Positions 28,535 through 37,636 of a stretch of DNA of 64,000 nucleotides are shown one piece after another. How positions within the stretch are numbered: position 1 is the first letter of the stretch; the number at the start of each line of letters is the position of its first letter. The translations under genes and the position numbers were made by a program. The stretch comes from Companilactobacillus bobalius (GTDB lineage: Bacteria; Bacillota; Bacilli; Lactobacillales; Lactobacillaceae): positions 186,001 through 250,000 of the forward strand of contig NZ_LNUA01000011.1 in NCBI RefSeq assembly GCF_009764355.1, given 5' to 3'. The notes below the pieces were generated by a model, which was given only the letters and a program-made list of their open reading frames with translations, ran no database searches and was not told the origin of the DNA.

Positions 28535-29731
28535 ATGTCTAAAATCATGGCCGTTAATTCTGGTAGCTCTACATTGAAGTGGAAACTATATACAGTACCT
28601 GATGAGAAGGTTATCGCCAAAGGAATGGTAGATCGTTTGGGATTACCAGATTCAGTCTTTGAAGTTCAATATAATGGCAAGAAAATCAGTGAATTGGGAG
28701 ACATTCCTGATCATACAACTGCTGTTAATATGATGCTTGATAAATTGATTGAATTGAAAATAATCAAAAGTTATGACGAGATCACCGGAGTAGGTCATCG
28801 TGTTGTCGCTGGTGGTAGTATCTTTAAAGATTCAGCCATCGTAACACCACGCGTGATCCAACAAATCAGAAATCTTTCTGAATATGCCCCATTACATAAT
28901 CCCGGTCAAGCAACTGGAATTGAAGCATTTGAAAAGATTTTGCCAGATGTTCCTCAAGTAGCAGTCTTTGATACTTCGTTCCATCAAACAATGGATCCGG
29001 TCAATTACTTGTATAGTATTCCTTATGAGTATTATGAAAAATATGGAGTTCGTAAATTTGGTGCCCATGGTACAAGTCACCGCTATGTATCACAAGCAGC
29101 GGCCGATTACTTACAAAGACCATTAGCTGACCTTAAGATTATTTCTGCCCATCTTGGTAGTGGAGCTTCAATTGATGCAATTGAAGACGGTAAATCAGTT
29201 GATACATCCATGGGATTCACTCCATTGGCTGGTATTACTATGAGTACACGCTCTGGGGATGTTGATCCTTCATTGGTTGCTTATTTGATGCAAAAGATGA
29301 AGATTACTGATCCTGATGAAATGGTAAAAATTTTGAATACTAAATCTGGTTTGTTGGGACTTTCAGGTGTATCACCAGATATGCGTGATTTGTTAGCAAC
29401 TAAGGATGAAAATCATCGTTCTGATTTGGCTATCAAGATTTTTGTCAATCGAATTGTTAAGTATATTGGCTCATATATTGCCCTACTGGGTGGAGCTGAT
29501 GTCTTGATCTTTACTGCTGGCGTTGGTGCTGGAAGTGCTGAAATTCGTGAGGACATTGTAAACCACTTTAATTATCGTGGTATAAGAATTGATAAAGAAG
29601 CTAACGAAAATGGCAAAGGAATTCGTCGTATCAGTACAAAAGATTCAACTACTGATGTTTTGGTTGTACCAACTGACGAGGAATTAATGATTGTTCGTGA
29701 TGTAGTTAGATTAATAAAATATAGTGATTAA
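28535..29731 (+). CDS. ackA: Acetate kinase
   Basis: 398 residues. Starts MSKIMAVNSGSSTLKWKL (phosphate-binding 1 motif), with GHRVVAGG, FDTSFHQTM and FGAHGTSHRYVS, and the C-terminal FTAGVGAGSAEIRE. Works with Pta (4977-5945) to convert acetyl phosphate and ADP to acetate and ATP. Ten bases after the methyltransferase gene, probably one transcript, and followed by a strong terminator. Confidence 0.97.
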   Translation: MSKIMAVNSGSSTLKWKLYTVPDEKVIAKGMVDRLGLPDSVFEVQYNGKKISELGDIPDHTTAVNMMLDKLIELKIIKSYDEITGVGHRVVAGGSIFKDSAIVTPRVIQQIRNLSEYAPLHNPGQATGIEAFEKILPDVPQVAVFDTSFHQTMDPVNYLYSIPYEYYEKYGVRKFGAHGTSHRYVSQAAADYLQRPLADLKIISAHLGSGASIDAIEDGKSVDTSMGFTPLAGITMSTRSGDVDPSLVAYLMQKMKITDPDEMVKILNTKSGLLGLSGVSPDMRDLLATKDENHRSDLAIKIFVNRIVKYIGSYIALLGGADVLIFTAGVGAGSAEIREDIVNHFNYRGIRIDKEANENGKGIRRISTKDSTTDVLVVPTDEELMIVRDVVRLIKYSD

Positions 29732-29735
29732 AAAT

Positions 29736-29777
29736 CAAGGAATCAAAACAAATTTAAGTTGTTTTGATTCCTTTTTT
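29736..29777 (+). terminator. Terminator after ackA
   Basis: AAGGAATCAAAACAA pairs with TTGTTTTGATTCCTT, followed by T's. Confidence 0.92.
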
Positions 29778-29897
29778 AGTGTTAAAAATTAGATTAAAAA
29801 TGTTGCCAATAATGCGATGTAAGCCTTTACTTTTTTATTTTTACTGTTATATTAAGGGTGTATAGAAAAGAGCAAATTTGGAATGGAGGTTCATGAT

Positions 29898-31574
29898 ATG
29901 ACAAGAAAAGCCTACATGATTGGTACAGGTGTTGGTAACTTAGCTGCTGCTATTTATTTGATTCGTGATGGGGGATTTAATGGCGATCAAATTACAATGA
30001 TGGGTCTAGAAGACCATGGTGCAAACGATGGTGCTGCAGTTAAAGACTATGAAACAGAGTATGGTAACCAAGCTTTATCGAACAGCAAAGGATTCCTAGC
30101 AAAAGGTGGAAGAATGTTGAACGAAGAGACATTTGAAAACCTTTGGGATGTATTGCGTTCAGTACCTTCATTGGATCATCCTGGACAAACAGTTACGGAT
30201 GACATTTTGAATTTTGACCACGCTCATCCAACACATGATGTTGGACGTTTGATCGATAGCGATGGTCCACGTGTAAAACCTAATAAAGACAATTACAGAC
30301 ATATGCAATTTGATAATAAGGATCGTTATTTATTATCTAAATTGATGTTGATGCCTGAAAAGGATGAAGAAAAACTAAATAACATTAGTATTGCTGAATG
30401 GTTTGCAAGCAGTCCACATTTCTTCACAACTAATTTCTGGTACATGTGGCAAACAACATTTGCTTTCAAACGTGCTAGTTCAGCTGTTGAGCTACGTCGT
30501 TATATGAATCGTATGATTCTTGAATTCAGTCGTATCAATACACTAGAAGGTGTTACAAGAAGTCCATACAATCAATTTGAAAGTATCATTTTGCCAATGC
30601 GCAAGTATTTGGAAGATCGTGGTGTAACCTTCATCAATAACCGTAAAGTTACTGATTTGGAATTCAAAGATACACCACTTCAAGATGATATTATCGTTAC
30701 TGGACTCAAGTATGAAGAAGTCGACAATGATAACAAAGAAGGACACATTGATATTGCTGAAAACGACTTAGTCTTCGATACTAATGGTTCAATTACTGAT
30801 AGTTCAGCACTTGGTGACTTTAATACACCATTTAAGGAAAATATGGATTATGCACCTAGTGCAGCACTTTGGAAGAAAGCAGCTGAGAAGTTCTATTCTC
30901 TAGGTAATCCTGACAAATTCTTTGGTGATCGTACACAAAGTGAGTGGGTCAGTCTCACAGTTACAACCAACAGCCACTTCTTGGTAAATGAAATTTCACG
31001 TATTACACAACAAGAGCCCGGAAATGCTTTGAATACATGGATTAACAGTACACCATTGTTGTCAATCGTTGTTCATCATCAACCACACTTCAAGGCACAA
31101 AAGCCTAATGAGTCAACATTCTGGGGTTACTTCATGTATCCAAGAAGAAATGGTGATTATGTACAAAAGCCTGTAATGGAAATGACAGGTAAAGAAATGC
31201 TAGAAGAATTATTAGGCCACTTAGCAGAAGTAGATCCAAGCAAAGACAATATCAAGAACCATACACAGGAAATTATGGACAGCATTGTCAATGTAATTCC
31301 TGTTCACCTACCATATGCAAGTGCAATGTTCAATCAAAGAGCCGTCGGAGATCGTCCAGATGTAGTTCCAAAGAACAGTAAGAATTTGGCCTTCATCAGT
31401 CAATTCTGTGAACAACCATTCGATATGGTCTTTACGGAACAATATTCATTCCGTGCAGCACAACGTGCCGTATATACATTGTTGAATATTCCATTGTCAG
31501 AGATGACACCAATGCACCATTATGAGAAAGATCCAAAAGTAATGGCACGTGCTACTAAGACCATGTTTAGATAA
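29898..31574 (+). CDS. ohyA: Oleate hydratase (FAD, MCRA family)
   Basis: 558 residues from the ATG at 29898, seven bases after GGAGGT. FAD-binding YMIGTGVGNLAAAIYLIRD at the N-terminus and GLEDHGANDGAAVKD are family hallmarks; the length fits lactobacillar oleate hydratases. It adds water across the cis-9 double bond of unsaturated fatty acids to give 10-hydroxy acids, a detoxification of host or food fatty acids. A possible promoter TATATT lies near 29851. Stand-alone; a large palindromic element starts nine bases after the stop. Confidence 0.95.
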   Translation: MTRKAYMIGTGVGNLAAAIYLIRDGGFNGDQITMMGLEDHGANDGAAVKDYETEYGNQALSNSKGFLAKGGRMLNEETFENLWDVLRSVPSLDHPGQTVTDDILNFDHAHPTHDVGRLIDSDGPRVKPNKDNYRHMQFDNKDRYLLSKLMLMPEKDEEKLNNISIAEWFASSPHFFTTNFWYMWQTTFAFKRASSAVELRRYMNRMILEFSRINTLEGVTRSPYNQFESIILPMRKYLEDRGVTFINNRKVTDLEFKDTPLQDDIIVTGLKYEEVDNDNKEGHIDIAENDLVFDTNGSITDSSALGDFNTPFKENMDYAPSAALWKKAAEKFYSLGNPDKFFGDRTQSEWVSLTVTTNSHFLVNEISRITQQEPGNALNTWINSTPLLSIVVHHQPHFKAQKPNESTFWGYFMYPRRNGDYVQKPVMEMTGKEMLEELLGHLAEVDPSKDNIKNHTQEIMDSIVNVIPVHLPYASAMFNQRAVGDRPDVVPKNSKNLAFISQFCEQPFDMVFTEQYSFRAAQRAVYTLLNIPLSEMTPMHHYEKDPKVMARATKTMFR

Positions 31575-31582
31575 TAGAGAGA

Positions 31583-31699
31583 GGGTGGAGCAAGGGCGAA
31601 CAGCCTCCGAGGATTTGCCTAAGTACTGGAATCGCACGCGTACTATGCGGGCAATTCCAGCACTGTAGCAAACCACAGGAGGTTGCCCTTGCGCAACCC
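31583..31699. repeat. 117-nt GC-rich imperfect palindrome
   Basis: The outer arms GGGTGGAGCAAGGGC (31583-31597) and GCCCTTGCGCAACCC (31685-31699) pair at 13 of 15 positions. Inside, CCTCC/GGAGG, GG-TTTGC/GCAAA-CC, CTGGAAT/ATTCCAG and CGCA/TGCG continue the stem nearly to the tip. By hand count 68 of 117 bases are G or C, against clearly AT-rich flanks. No T-run follows, so it is not an ordinary terminator, and no ORF fits. It resembles a REP/MITE-type or structured-RNA element. No second copy is visible in this window. Confidence 0.6.
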
Positions 31700-31875
31700 G
31701 TTTAGGCAGCATACTTGAGAAGAAAAATATAAAAATTTGGTTGTTAGAATCTGAAGTATAGTTATTAGAAACGTAGAAGGAAAACTATTGAGAATAGAAT
31801 AGACCAAATTTTCACAATACAAAATGTATTTAAGAGTAGAACACCTAAGCGAAAATCTCCACAAAAAGGGGGTTG

Positions 31876-31974
31876 ATGCCTATAATCAATCTATATTTGA
31901 AACAAATAAAATTTAACATCAAACGACAAAACATCTCATTAAAAAAGATAAATATTTTCACAAGCAAGAGCTGA
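31876..31974 (+). CDS. Candidate 32-residue basic peptide
   Basis: ATG three bases after AAAAAGGGGG opens a 32-codon frame rich in Lys and Ile, ending at a TGA inside the 5' arm of a rho-independent terminator. It would explain a terminator that otherwise has no gene. Against it: the spacing is short, and AT-rich DNA makes Lys/Ile frames by chance. Confidence 0.25.
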   Translation: MPIINLYLKQIKFNIKRQNISLKKINIFTSKS

Positions 31975-31997
31975 ATTTCAATTCAGCTCTTTTTTTT
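31963..31997 (+). terminator. Strong terminator ahead of adhE region
   Basis: AAGAGCTGAAT-TTCA-ATTCAGCTCTT with eight T's. The only upstream candidates are the 32-codon frame and transcription from the ohyA/palindrome region. The rest of 31700-31875 shows nothing I can name. Confidence 0.9.
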
Positions 31998-32037
31998 GTG
32001 AATTGGAAAGCAACCTAGAATAGGCATTTTGATGAGA

Positions 32038-32057
32038 TTGTGAAGAAATATTCACAA
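32038..32057. promoter_or_regulatory. Rex-like operator upstream of adhE
   Basis: TTGTGAA-N6-TTCACAA. Both seven-base arms match the Rex half-site exactly; the usual Firmicute Rex spacer is four bases, here six. Rex senses NADH/NAD+ and represses alcohol dehydrogenases in many Gram-positives, so the site makes sense ahead of adhE, but the longer spacer lowers certainty. Confidence 0.5.
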
Positions 32058-32082
32058 TTGAAATAAGATGTGAAATTATTTT

Positions 32083-32088
32083 TTGACA
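32083..32088 (+). promoter_or_regulatory. Perfect -35 box upstream of adhE, partner unclear
   Basis: TTGACA lies between the Rex-like and cre sites. No good -10 stands 16-18 bases downstream (best is TGATAT with a 20-base spacer). Confidence 0.35.
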
Positions 32089-32106
32089 ATCGTTTGAGTT
32101 GCAGGT

Positions 32107-32135
32107 GTTGATATATCAACGTGAAAACGTTTACT
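32107..32135. promoter_or_regulatory. 14-bp palindrome and cre site upstream of adhE
   Basis: GTTGATATATCAAC (32107-32120) is a perfect palindrome of unknown binder. One base later TGAAAACGTTTACT (32122-32135) matches the CcpA consensus WGWAARCGYTWWCW at every position, so adhE should be under carbon catabolite control. Confidence 0.72.
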
Positions 32136-32157
32136 TGAGCTTTTTGAACAAAATAAC

Positions 32158-32185
32158 TTGAACATTGATTGTACAGTGATAAGAT
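32158..32185 (+). promoter_or_regulatory. Probable adhE promoter
   Basis: TTGAAC, 16-bp spacer, TAAGAT, 54 bases before the adhE start and 22 bases after the cre site. Confidence 0.45.
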
Positions 32186-32239
32186 AAAACGTGAATTAGT
32201 TAACAAATATATCGATTTTTAAATCTTGGAGGTAATCAG

Positions 32240-34858
32240 ATGTTGAAAGGTTCCAAAGATACAAAGGTTTCTACAAAATCAGATGAAAAAGAAGATGTAA
32301 AACCAGTTATTGATGCTATGGTTGCTAAGGCTCACAAGGCCTTGGATATCATGGACGGTTTTACTCAAAAACAAGTTGACCATATTGTTCACCAAATGGC
32401 CATTGCTGGATTGAATGCTAGTTTTGAATTGGCTAAGTTAGCCTATAAAGAAACTGGCCGTGGAATGGTTGAAGATAAAGTTATTAAAAATATGTATGCT
32501 ACAGAAGAGATTTGGCACTCAATCAAACGTGACAAGACTGTTGGCATTATTGAAGACGATAAAGAACATCGTTTGATCAAAGTTGCTGAACCACTTGGTG
32601 TTTTAGCAGGTGTTACACCCGTTACTAACCCAACTTCAACTGCAATGTTTAAGTCATTGATTGCCATGAAAACACGTAATCCAATTATCTTTGGTTTCCA
32701 TCCCCAAGCTCAAAATTGTTCTGTTGCCGCCGCTAAAGTTATGTTAAAAGCTGCCGTTGATGCTGGTGCCCCAGAAGGTGTCATTCAATGGATCGAAAAA
32801 CCAAGTATTGAAGCAACATCATACTTGATGAATAACGAAGGTATTGCTAGTGTTCTTGCTACTGGTGGTCCTGGAATGGTTAAGGCTGCTTACTCAACTG
32901 GTAAACCTGCCTTGGGTGTTGGTCCTGGTAATGGTCCTGCATACATTGAAAAGACTGCTAATATCAAACGTGCTGTTAACGATATTGTTTTATCAAAGAC
33001 ATTTGATAATGGTATGGTTTGTGCTTCTGAAAATAGTGCCATCGTTGATGCTGATATTTATGACGAAGTTAAATCTCTATTTGAAAAGAATAGGATTTAC
33101 TTCATTAAGAAATCAGATTATAAGAAATTAGCTGATGCAATGTTTAGACCAGAGGGTGGGGTTAAAGGTCCTATCGCTGGTAAATCAGCTATCGAAATTG
33201 CTAAATTAGCTGGTATCAAGGTTCCCACTGATACTAAAGTACTTGGTGTTGAATTATCAAAGGTTGGCCCAGAAGAGCCACTTTCAGCTGAAAAATTATC
33301 ACCTGTACTTTCGGTTTATAAAGTTGCTGGGCATAAAGAAGGCTTCGAAAAAGCTGATGAATTGTTACACTTTGGTGGTTTAGGTCACACAGTTGGTATT
33401 CACACAATGGATGAAGACTTAGCTACAGAGTTTGGTATTAAGATGAAAGCTAGTCGTGTCTTGGTAAATACTCCTGCCGCTATTGGTGGTATTGGTAATC
33501 TTTATAATGAAATGATTCCATCACTTACTCTTGGTACTGGTTCATGGGGGAAGAATTCTATTTCTCATAACGTATCTTCATTTGATTTGCTTAACATTAA
33601 GACAATCGCAAAACGGAGAAATAATATGCAATGGATTAAACAACCAAGAGTTTACTTTGAAAAGACTTCAGTTCGTTATCTAGAAGATCTTGAAGGTATG
33701 AAGAGAGCCTTTATCGTTTGTGATCCTGTCATGGTTCAACTTGGTTTTGTTGATACAATTACTGATGAATTGAAACGTAGCAAGTTCCATGTTGAATATT
33801 CAATGTTCTCTGATGTTGATAATATTGTAACAACAGATGTTGTAAAACGTGGTGTTACTCAAATGAATTTGTTCAAACCTGATACAATTATTGCATTAGG
33901 TGGCGGTACAACAATGGATACAGCCAAAGATATGTGGTTGTTCTACGAACATCCTGATGTTGATCTCTTTGGTGCAAAACAAGGATTCATTGATATCAGA
34001 AAACGTGCTTACAAGTTCCCTAAGCCTGAAAAAGCACAATTTGTTGCTATTCCAACAACATACGGAACTGGAGCTGAAGTTACACCATTTAGTTCTATTA
34101 TTGATACACAAACAGGAACAAAGTACCCAATCGCTGATTATGCCCTAACGCCTGATGTTGCTATCATTGATTCACAATTTGTTGAAACAATGCCAAAAGA
34201 CATCATTGCTGAATCAGGTATGGATGTTTTGAACAATGCTATTGAATCCTATGTAGCCAATATGGCCTCAGATTACACAAGACCATATGCACTACAAGCT
34301 ATTAAATTAGTCTTTGATAACTTAGAAAAAGCTGCCACTGGTGATAAGGATGCACAAGAAGAAATGCATAATGCTTCAACACTTGCAGGTATGTCATTCG
34401 GTAATGCTTTTGCTGGTGTTGGTCATTCAATTACAGATGCTTTGACAAACGTTTATGGTATCAGACATGGACTGGCTTCAATCATTGCTTTACCACAAGT
34501 AATCAACTACAACTTCGAACAACCTACAAAAATTACTATGTGGCCTAAGTACGAAAGCTTTAGAGCAGATTCAGATTATGCAACTATTGCTAGATACATT
34601 GGTTTGTCAGGTAAAGATGACAGAGCTTTGAAGGATGCTTTGGTTAAGAAGATTATTGATCTTGCACATGGACTTGGTATCAAGTTAAGTCTTAAAGATA
34701 ACTATATTAATAAGAAGGAATTTGATGAAAATGTTGATGCATTATCAGAAGCAGCATTTGGAGATCAATTCTCATTCACAAATCCTAAAGAACCACTAAT
34801 TTCTGAATTGAAACAAATCCTTGAAGACATGTATGTTGGTAAGGGAATTGAAAAATAA
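32240..34858 (+). CDS. adhE: Bifunctional acetaldehyde-CoA/alcohol dehydrogenase
   Basis: 872 residues. The N-terminal half is a CoA-dependent aldehyde dehydrogenase (NAD loop GVTPVTNPTSTAMFKSL, catalytic Cys in FDNGMVCASENSAIV, about residue 257), the C-terminal half an iron-dependent alcohol dehydrogenase (GGGTTMDTAKDMW, His ligands in FAGVGHSITDALTNVYGIRH). It turns acetyl-CoA to ethanol while reoxidising two NADH, and forms spirosomes. TTGGAGGT ribosome site. Upstream Rex-like and cre sites fit redox and catabolite control. Monocistronic. Confidence 0.97.
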   Translation: MLKGSKDTKVSTKSDEKEDVKPVIDAMVAKAHKALDIMDGFTQKQVDHIVHQMAIAGLNASFELAKLAYKETGRGMVEDKVIKNMYATEEIWHSIKRDKTVGIIEDDKEHRLIKVAEPLGVLAGVTPVTNPTSTAMFKSLIAMKTRNPIIFGFHPQAQNCSVAAAKVMLKAAVDAGAPEGVIQWIEKPSIEATSYLMNNEGIASVLATGGPGMVKAAYSTGKPALGVGPGNGPAYIEKTANIKRAVNDIVLSKTFDNGMVCASENSAIVDADIYDEVKSLFEKNRIYFIKKSDYKKLADAMFRPEGGVKGPIAGKSAIEIAKLAGIKVPTDTKVLGVELSKVGPEEPLSAEKLSPVLSVYKVAGHKEGFEKADELLHFGGLGHTVGIHTMDEDLATEFGIKMKASRVLVNTPAAIGGIGNLYNEMIPSLTLGTGSWGKNSISHNVSSFDLLNIKTIAKRRNNMQWIKQPRVYFEKTSVRYLEDLEGMKRAFIVCDPVMVQLGFVDTITDELKRSKFHVEYSMFSDVDNIVTTDVVKRGVTQMNLFKPDTIIALGGGTTMDTAKDMWLFYEHPDVDLFGAKQGFIDIRKRAYKFPKPEKAQFVAIPTTYGTGAEVTPFSSIIDTQTGTKYPIADYALTPDVAIIDSQFVETMPKDIIAESGMDVLNNAIESYVANMASDYTRPYALQAIKLVFDNLEKAATGDKDAQEEMHNASTLAGMSFGNAFAGVGHSITDALTNVYGIRHGLASIIALPQVINYNFEQPTKITMWPKYESFRADSDYATIARYIGLSGKDDRALKDALVKKIIDLAHGLGIKLSLKDNYINKKEFDENVDALSEAAFGDQFSFTNPKEPLISELKQILEDMYVGKGIEK

Positions 34859-34863
34859 TAAGT

Positions 34864-34944
34864 TGAGAATGAATTAAAACGGATTCTCAAGCACTAAAAA
34901 AATAGTCCTAATAACTTGATTATGAGTTATTGGGACTATTTTTG
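34864..34944 (+). terminator. Double hairpin terminator after adhE
   Basis: A first hairpin TGAGAAT...ATTCTCA (34864-34889) is followed by AAAAATAGTCCTAATAACT pairing with AGTTATTGGGACTATTTTT (one G-T). Confidence 0.87.
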
Positions 34945-35048
34945 TATATTAACCGATATTATTTTTAATCCAAAATATTTTAAAGCCTATGTTATGGCTA
35001 TTAGGACAGATAATTGTCATTAAAATCGATTGTATTTACTTGTATCGT

Positions 35049-35072
35049 AAAAAACGTTTCCCATGCTATAAT
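35049..35072 (+). promoter_or_regulatory. Extended -10 promoter with partial cre
   Basis: TGCTATAAT (35064-35072) is a perfect extended -10. Directly upstream, AAAAAACGTTTCCC matches 11 of 14 cre positions, so catabolite control of the MFS gene is possible but weakly supported. Confidence 0.45.
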
Positions 35073-35129
35073 TCCTTCGCGTTAGATAAATCTGTTTTCT
35101 TCACGCAAATGGATGGGGGTAGTTAATTG

Positions 35130-36410
35130 ATGATTTCTTTAAAGAATAAAAGAAGTGTCAATTTGAAAATTAATAAAGAGCAGTGGAGTTGGATCATGTA
35201 TGATTGGGCCAATTCTGCTTATGGAATAATTGTTACGACGGCCGTTTTACCAGTTTATTTTAAGTCGATGACTTCAGCTAATCATGTTTCAGCAGCTAGT
35301 TCTACGGCGTACTGGGGATATGCCAATAGTTTTAGTACACTTTTAGTGTCATTATTAGCCCCATTTTTGGGGGCATTAGCGGATTATCCTCACTTCAAAA
35401 AACGCTTGTTAAGCATGTTTTGTTGGTTAGGGATAGTGATGACGGTAGGATTAGTTTTCGTTCCTGCCTCACAGTGGCGTTTACTATTATTAGTTTATGT
35501 TCTGTCAGCAATTGGTTACTCAGTAAGTAATCTTTTCTATGATAGTTTTTTGACTGATGTGTCTAATGATGAGCAAATGAATAAAATATCGACTTATGGC
35601 TATGCTTATGGGTATCTGGGTGGGGTAATTGCCTTTATACTGTTCCTTGTTTTGGAATTAACTAGTGGTTTTGGAAAATTAGATGGAACAGGAATAGCTC
35701 ATTGGAGCTTTGTGATTGCAGCGCTTTGGTGGTTGGTATTTTATTTGCCGCTACAAAGAAATGTTACTCAAAAATACTCTGTTAAATCAACAGCATCTCC
35801 TTTGAAAGGGAGTTTTAAACGAGTTTTTCAAACTATTAAACACATTAAACAGTATAAACAAGTAGCCTGGTTCTTAGTGGCTTATTTCTTCTATATAGAT
35901 GGAGTCGATACTATCTTTACAATGGCAACCGCTATTGGGATGGACATCGGTATAAAAACGTCTGAATTAATGATTGTTATGTTAGTCGTACAATTAATTG
36001 CAGTACCGTTTTCCATTCTATTTGGTTGGTTTGCTGATAAAACTTCTACTAGAAAAGGTATTCTTTTAGGAATTGTAGTTTACCTTTTAATTTGTCTGTA
36101 TGCTTTAAATCTAAAATCCAGTTTTGATTTCTGGGTCTTAGCTATTTTGGTGGGTACTAGTCAGGGTGGTTTGCAAGCTTTGAGCAGATCTTACTTTGGG
36201 AAAATTATCCCTAAAGAATCAGGTAGTGAGTTCTATGGTTTTTACAATATTTTAGGAAAATTCTCAGCAGTTATGGGTCCATTTATTGTAGCGATTGTTA
36301 CACAACTAACTGGTAAATCGACTATTGGAGCAGCTTCATTAAGTGTATTGTTCTTAGTTGGATTAGTTATTTTTGCTATTTTACCTAGAATGGTCAAGAA
36401 TTCTAAATAA
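35130..36410 (+). CDS. UMF1/Atg22-like MFS transporter
   Basis: 426 residues from the ATG at 35130 (GGGGGT ahead). Twelve membrane helices. The start of helix 1, WSWIMYDWANSAYGIIVTTA, is the diagnostic sequence of the UMF1 branch of the major facilitator superfamily, related to yeast Atg22 vacuolar amino acid effluxer. Substrate unknown in bacteria. Own promoter and terminator. Confidence 0.87.
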   Translation: MISLKNKRSVNLKINKEQWSWIMYDWANSAYGIIVTTAVLPVYFKSMTSANHVSAASSTAYWGYANSFSTLLVSLLAPFLGALADYPHFKKRLLSMFCWLGIVMTVGLVFVPASQWRLLLLVYVLSAIGYSVSNLFYDSFLTDVSNDEQMNKISTYGYAYGYLGGVIAFILFLVLELTSGFGKLDGTGIAHWSFVIAALWWLVFYLPLQRNVTQKYSVKSTASPLKGSFKRVFQTIKHIKQYKQVAWFLVAYFFYIDGVDTIFTMATAIGMDIGIKTSELMIVMLVVQLIAVPFSILFGWFADKTSTRKGILLGIVVYLLICLYALNLKSSFDFWVLAILVGTSQGGLQALSRSYFGKIIPKESGSEFYGFYNILGKFSAVMGPFIVAIVTQLTGKSTIGAASLSVLFLVGLVIFAILPRMVKNSK

Positions 36411-36448
36411 AAAAAACTGAAATCATCTGATTTCAGTTTTTTTTTATA
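36408..36448. terminator. Bidirectional terminator
   Basis: AAAACTGAAATCA-TC-TGATTTCAGTTTT with A- and T-runs on both sides; closes the UMF1 gene and the leftward GDPD operon. Confidence 0.92.
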
Positions 36449-36686
36449 TTCTATTAGCGGTAATTAAGCGGTAGTTAAAAGAATTAATTACTAGTTCAAT
36501 TTTTTCATGTTGAAGATAATAGTTTTTTCCTTCTTTTTGAAAAATAGTATTGTCGGCACTAATAATTTGATTAACTAACTGTTTGATTTCGAGTTCTGAT
36601 AAATTCAAATTTAATTTTTTGTTGAATCGCCCGAAAACTAGTGGCGTATAACAAATGTTTTCTAAAAATGTTTTTTGATTGGGCAT
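36444..36686 (-). CDS. DUF3781 family protein
   Basis: 80 residues. ENICYTPLVFGRFNKKLNL near the N-terminus, then a KEGKNYYLQ and the C-terminal INSFNYRLITANR match the DUF3781 pattern of small Firmicute proteins. Function unknown. Five bases after the GDPD gene, so the last gene of that leftward unit. Confidence 0.78.
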   Translation of the reverse strand: MPNQKTFLENICYTPLVFGRFNKKLNLNLSELEIKQLVNQIISADNTIFQKEGKNYYLQHEKIELVINSFNYRLITANRI

Positions 36687-36690
36687 ATTA

Positions 36691-37557
36691 TTACTTCCAT
36701 TTATCTATCAGATGAGCGGTCTCTTTAGTGTTGTTGGTAAAGACACTATCTAATTTAAGTGTATTGAGGGCATTGTAATTGTCGTTATAAGTGTTGATGA
36801 TCCAACCATTAGTTTTGAAGCCATTTTTGTGGGCCAGTTTAACTAATTTAGGTGTCCATTGTTCCAAACGAATAGAGATAAATTTGATGTAGCGAGGAGC
36901 ATTTTCAATTTCCTCACTGTATTGACGTTCGGTAACTGAATCTAGTAGCCATAGGATAGGTACATTTTTTAATGATTTATGAAAAGCTTTGATACCAGGG
37001 ATACTCTCATCTTGCATAATCAAATTATTCTTCATATTGTATTTTTTGATTTCTTTAGCAAGTGTTTTTTCAGTGTCAGTATTGTCGCCAGCATTCTTTT
37101 TAGTTTCAATTATGTAGTGAACTTTTTTACCATAACGGTTAAAGACATCTTTTAACTGATGTAGTTTTTCACCATTACGTAGTTTAATTTTGTCCAATTT
37201 AGCAGATGTTGACTTAGAAATTGTTACATTTGAACCAGTTGATTTTTTCAAATTATCATCATGAGAAACGTATAATTTATTATCTTTACTGAGCCAAACG
37301 TCTTGCTCAATATATTGTGTACCATCCTTTATAGCACGATTGTAACCACTGAAAGAGTGATCGGGATTGTTATAAGGACTACCACGATGTGAAAAAATAA
37401 TTGGTGTTTCTGGTGAAGCGTGATTGACACTTTGAGTTATCGAGGTAAGGTCTTTGGCCTTTGGTGCAGCCGCTGCAGCCACGTTAGTTAATGAAATAGG
37501 TAATTCTAATAGGACTGTGAAAAAAAGTAAGAATGCAATAAATTTCTTTTTTAACAT
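36691..37557 (-). CDS. Secreted glycerophosphodiester phosphodiesterase
   Basis: 288 residues from the ATG at 37557 (AAGGGGAAAATC ahead). A signal peptide ends near residue 31 (NVAAAAA). GDPD motifs: IIFSHRGSPYNNPDHSFSGY carries the catalytic His and Asn, YIEQDVWLSKDNKLYVSHDD the metal Glu and Asp plus the second His, and HYIIETK the third Glu. It hydrolyses glycerophosphodiesters outside the cell, possibly from lipoteichoic acid or phospholipids, to glycerol-3-phosphate. Confidence 0.92.
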   Translation of the reverse strand: MLKKKFIAFLLFFTVLLELPISLTNVAAAAAPKAKDLTSITQSVNHASPETPIIFSHRGSPYNNPDHSFSGYNRAIKDGTQYIEQDVWLSKDNKLYVSHDDNLKKSTGSNVTISKSTSAKLDKIKLRNGEKLHQLKDVFNRYGKKVHYIIETKKNAGDNTDTEKTLAKEIKKYNMKNNLIMQDESIPGIKAFHKSLKNVPILWLLDSVTERQYSEEIENAPRYIKFISIRLEQWTPKLVKLAHKNGFKTNGWIINTYNDNYNALNTLKLDSVFTNNTKETAHLIDKWK

Positions 37558-37595
37558 GATTTTCCCCTTATTGTGATATATTCCATCATAGTTGA

Positions 37596-37636
37596 AACAT
37601 AAAAAAAGTGCCACCGTAAATAACGGTGACGCTTCT
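37596..37636 (-). terminator. Leftward terminator after small membrane protein gene
   Basis: On the minus strand AAGCGTCACCGT pairs with ACGGTGGCACTT (one mismatch, one wobble), then seven T's. Confidence 0.8.

Noticed and set aside
31497..31864. Leftward frames of 71-73 codons across the palindromic element
   Set aside because: They read through the hairpin and the ohyA end, lack ribosome sites and show no family motif.
32107..32120. FNR/CRP-type site TTGAT-N4-ATCAA
   Set aside because: The arms TTGAT and ATCAA are separated by two bases, not four.
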